From positions 10,540,001 to 10,604,000 of the forward strand of contig JBANAY010000004.1 of NCBI GenBank assembly GCA_037952775.1: 64,000 bases of DNA, given 5' to 3'. Below are positions 62,311 through 64,000 of the stretch, piece by piece (within the stretch, counting starts at the first letter, position 1; each line of letters opens with the position of its first letter). Made by a program: the position numbers and the translations under genes. This DNA is from Clonostachys chloroleuca (lineage: Eukaryota > Ascomycota > Sordariomycetes > Hypocreales > Bionectriaceae). The notes below the pieces were generated by a model. The model was given only the letters and a program-made list of their open reading frames with translations, was not told the origin of the DNA and did no database searches.

Positions 62311-63685
62311 CTATTGGCTTTCGAGGAATTTCTGCCATCTGTGATTATGAATGTACCCAACCGTATACGGTTCCAACACAACAGTCTCCTCTGCCCAGCA
62401 GAATTCTCTGCCTCCTTTTCTGACTCCTTCGAGAAAATTGCTTCGAAAACGTTCTCCATCAGCCCTGCTCGCCTTCCATGCCGCTTTGTGCATGCGCCCA
62501 AGCTTGGTATCGAAATCATCAGCCAGCTCCAACCGCTCACAACAAATTTGGTACGCTTCTGTCTCCCATTTGGCCGCCTCGTCCATTTCACCGATGGATA
62601 AAGACTTACGGAGGAATTCCAGCTTCATAGGCAGGCGATACGAGCCTTTGTCAAAAACAAATATGCTCCTGAGCACTTGTCTGTACAGCTCATTCATGGT
62701 GCACTCATAGTCAACCGGTATATCGTAGGTGCCGTTTTCTAGTAGGCCAAGCAGCGCATAAACCCTGTCGTGCTTATCCCCGCACTGCTGGGGCTTTGTA
62801 TGGATCAGTAGCTCCCTCAAATGGAAAGCTGGCTTTTTACCCGTTCTCGCTATTTGGCATACCAAGCGGAGAACGGGTGAGAGGAAGTCGTCTTCGCAAA
62901 GGGAGACGGAACTACCCCATAGGGTCTGGAGACATGGGAACTCTACCGCTTTAGTGCCACAAAGTACTCTGCGATCTCTCGCCAGGCACAATTCTTGAAC
63001 GATCCACACCCGCTTCCAATACTGTCGTTCAAAAAACTTGATGATCGAGGTACAGGTAGCGACGCAGGACGGATGGAAGTGCGCCAAATCCCGTCCGGCA
63101 TAATTGATTTCCGCATACCATTGAAGATGACCTTGAACGGAGTGATCCACGCAAGCTCCACGGCTTTCCATAATATCCATGACGAAATCGCTGCCATCTG
63201 CGGCTACTCCAAGCCAGACCAGCACCAACAAAGCCTGGTGAATAGAGCATTAGGCGCTACCTCTCATTTTTTTTTTTTTTTTTTTTTTTTGGAGGGGAGG
63301 GAGGGGAACTTCGAACCTTTGAGTAGATCTTTCCCATCAAATGGACCTGATGGGATTTCTCAACAGCGTCTTCCTGGTTGATGCACAATGCATCAATCCA
63401 CAAATATTGACATTGATCTGGTATACGCCCTTGCCACAAGAAGTACCACAGATTCTCTCGGATTAGGAACTTTTCGCCATTGACAAAAATCGCCTTGCAT
63501 TCGTTCGGTGCACCCCACGTGTAGGAGAGTGCGTAGAATGAAGGAGCTGATGATAGTTGAAATTTCTCAAGCTTCAATCGAATGTCAGAACCATCTTGGT
63601 GATTTGAATGAATGATTCGAGCCAGGCGGATGGAATCTGTTGTCGGATCCAGTTTGACATCGCGGTATACTTTTCTGGGTACCAT
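62311..63685 (-). CDS. HET-domain protein, two exons, 430 aa
   Basis: Exons run 63685-63317 and 63234-62311, with an 82-bp intron. The join gives MGKIYSK-ALLVLVWLGVA, the normal HET sequence. HET-domain proteins mediate heterokaryon incompatibility and related regulated cell death in filamentous ascomycetes. The domain (about residues 48-190) shows FYALSYTWGAP, LWIDALCINQED, EKSHQVHLMGKIYS, then KRVWIVQELCLA. The family continues with DKHDRVYALLGL and IPVDYECTMNELYRQV. The C-terminus ends GYIHNHRWQKFLESQ. The intron has a non-consensus donor (GTTCGA) and contains an A-run of about 24 on the coding strand. If the intron were retained, the frame would reach a stop just after the poly-Lys it encodes. 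No repeat domain follows, so the partner specificity is unknown. Confidence 0.9.
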
Positions 63686-63815
63686 TGGGATGCTACTGCG
63701 ATGGAAATAAAGGGATGCAGTTTGGATAGATCTAAAGCTAGTCTAATAGGGCTAGGAGACCAACGCCAAAAAATAATGATAAGCAGCGAAGAATCTGATA
63801 CAATTTATAGCTTAC

Positions 63816-63966
63816 ACTTATACTAAGGTGACTGCTGCCTGGACCAATGTGACGATACAACCTCACTCTTATACTAAGGTGACTGCTGCCTGGACCAATG
63901 TGACGATACAGCCTCACTCTTATACTAAGGTGACTGCTGCCTAGACTAATATTACGATACAGTCGT
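63816..63966. repeat. 51-bp tandem repeat, about three copies
   Basis: Unit cttatactaaggtgactgct... repeats with starts offset by 51 bp (actaagg at 63822, 63873 and 63924). Copies 1 and 2 are nearly identical. Copy 3 has several C-to-T and G-to-A changes. It lies about 130 bp upstream of the HET gene start. Confidence 0.9.
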
Positions 63967-64000
63967 ATCCCGCCATGTATCCATGGGTAATCAAGACACG

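Overview
The window is nuclear DNA of a filamentous ascomycete (Pezizomycotina). Genes are split by short introns of about 48-91 bp with GT...AG ends. Products are typical of moulds: a Zn2Cys6 regulator, a HET-domain protein, an RTA1-like membrane protein, a serine carboxypeptidase and a TAP-like peptidase. Transposons have been turned into very AT-rich, TpA-rich sequence full of TAG/TAA stops, the signature of repeat-induced point mutation (RIP). I cannot name the species from the sequence alone.

Layout. 1-5.6 kb: one conserved-looking hypothetical gene (1253-2449) and a partial minus-strand frame. 5.6-8.45 kb: a repeat island with palindromic CGCTA-type arrays, AGGGTA-rich DNA, a truncated Gypsy element and a solo LTR, each with its own 5-bp target duplication. 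9.2-37.2 kb: the gene-bearing block. In order it holds an APH-like kinase, a carboxypeptidase Y-like peptidase, a small duplicated piece of that peptidase, a short-chain dehydrogenase relic, an HNH/APH fusion gene with a frameshift, a divergent CorA-like gene with a frameshift, a FAD monooxygenase fused to a polytopic membrane domain, an APH-like gene with one in-frame stop, a P450 pseudogene, an RTA1-like gene, a TAP-like peptidase and a Zn2Cys6 regulator. 37.7-60.1 kb: a RIP-degraded island. Its core is an outer Gypsy element (38468-58640, duplication AATTA) containing a second Gypsy element, whose right LTR is split by a Copia element (49309-56933, duplication ATATA). An assembly gap of 100 N lies at 42167-42266. 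60.3-61.7 kb: a Tc1/mariner transposon. 62.3-63.7 kb: a two-exon HET-domain gene, with a 51-bp minisatellite upstream.

The gene block mixes intact redox, peptidase, membrane and regulator genes with several recent-looking broken genes (two single-base frameshifts, one single stop, one P450 with three lesions, an SDR relic). This fits an accessory, possibly decaying metabolic region beside transposon islands. No backbone synthase (PKS, NRPS or terpene synthase) is visible, so I do not call it a biosynthetic cluster. I found no RNA gene, no CRISPR array and no Starship-type recombinase.
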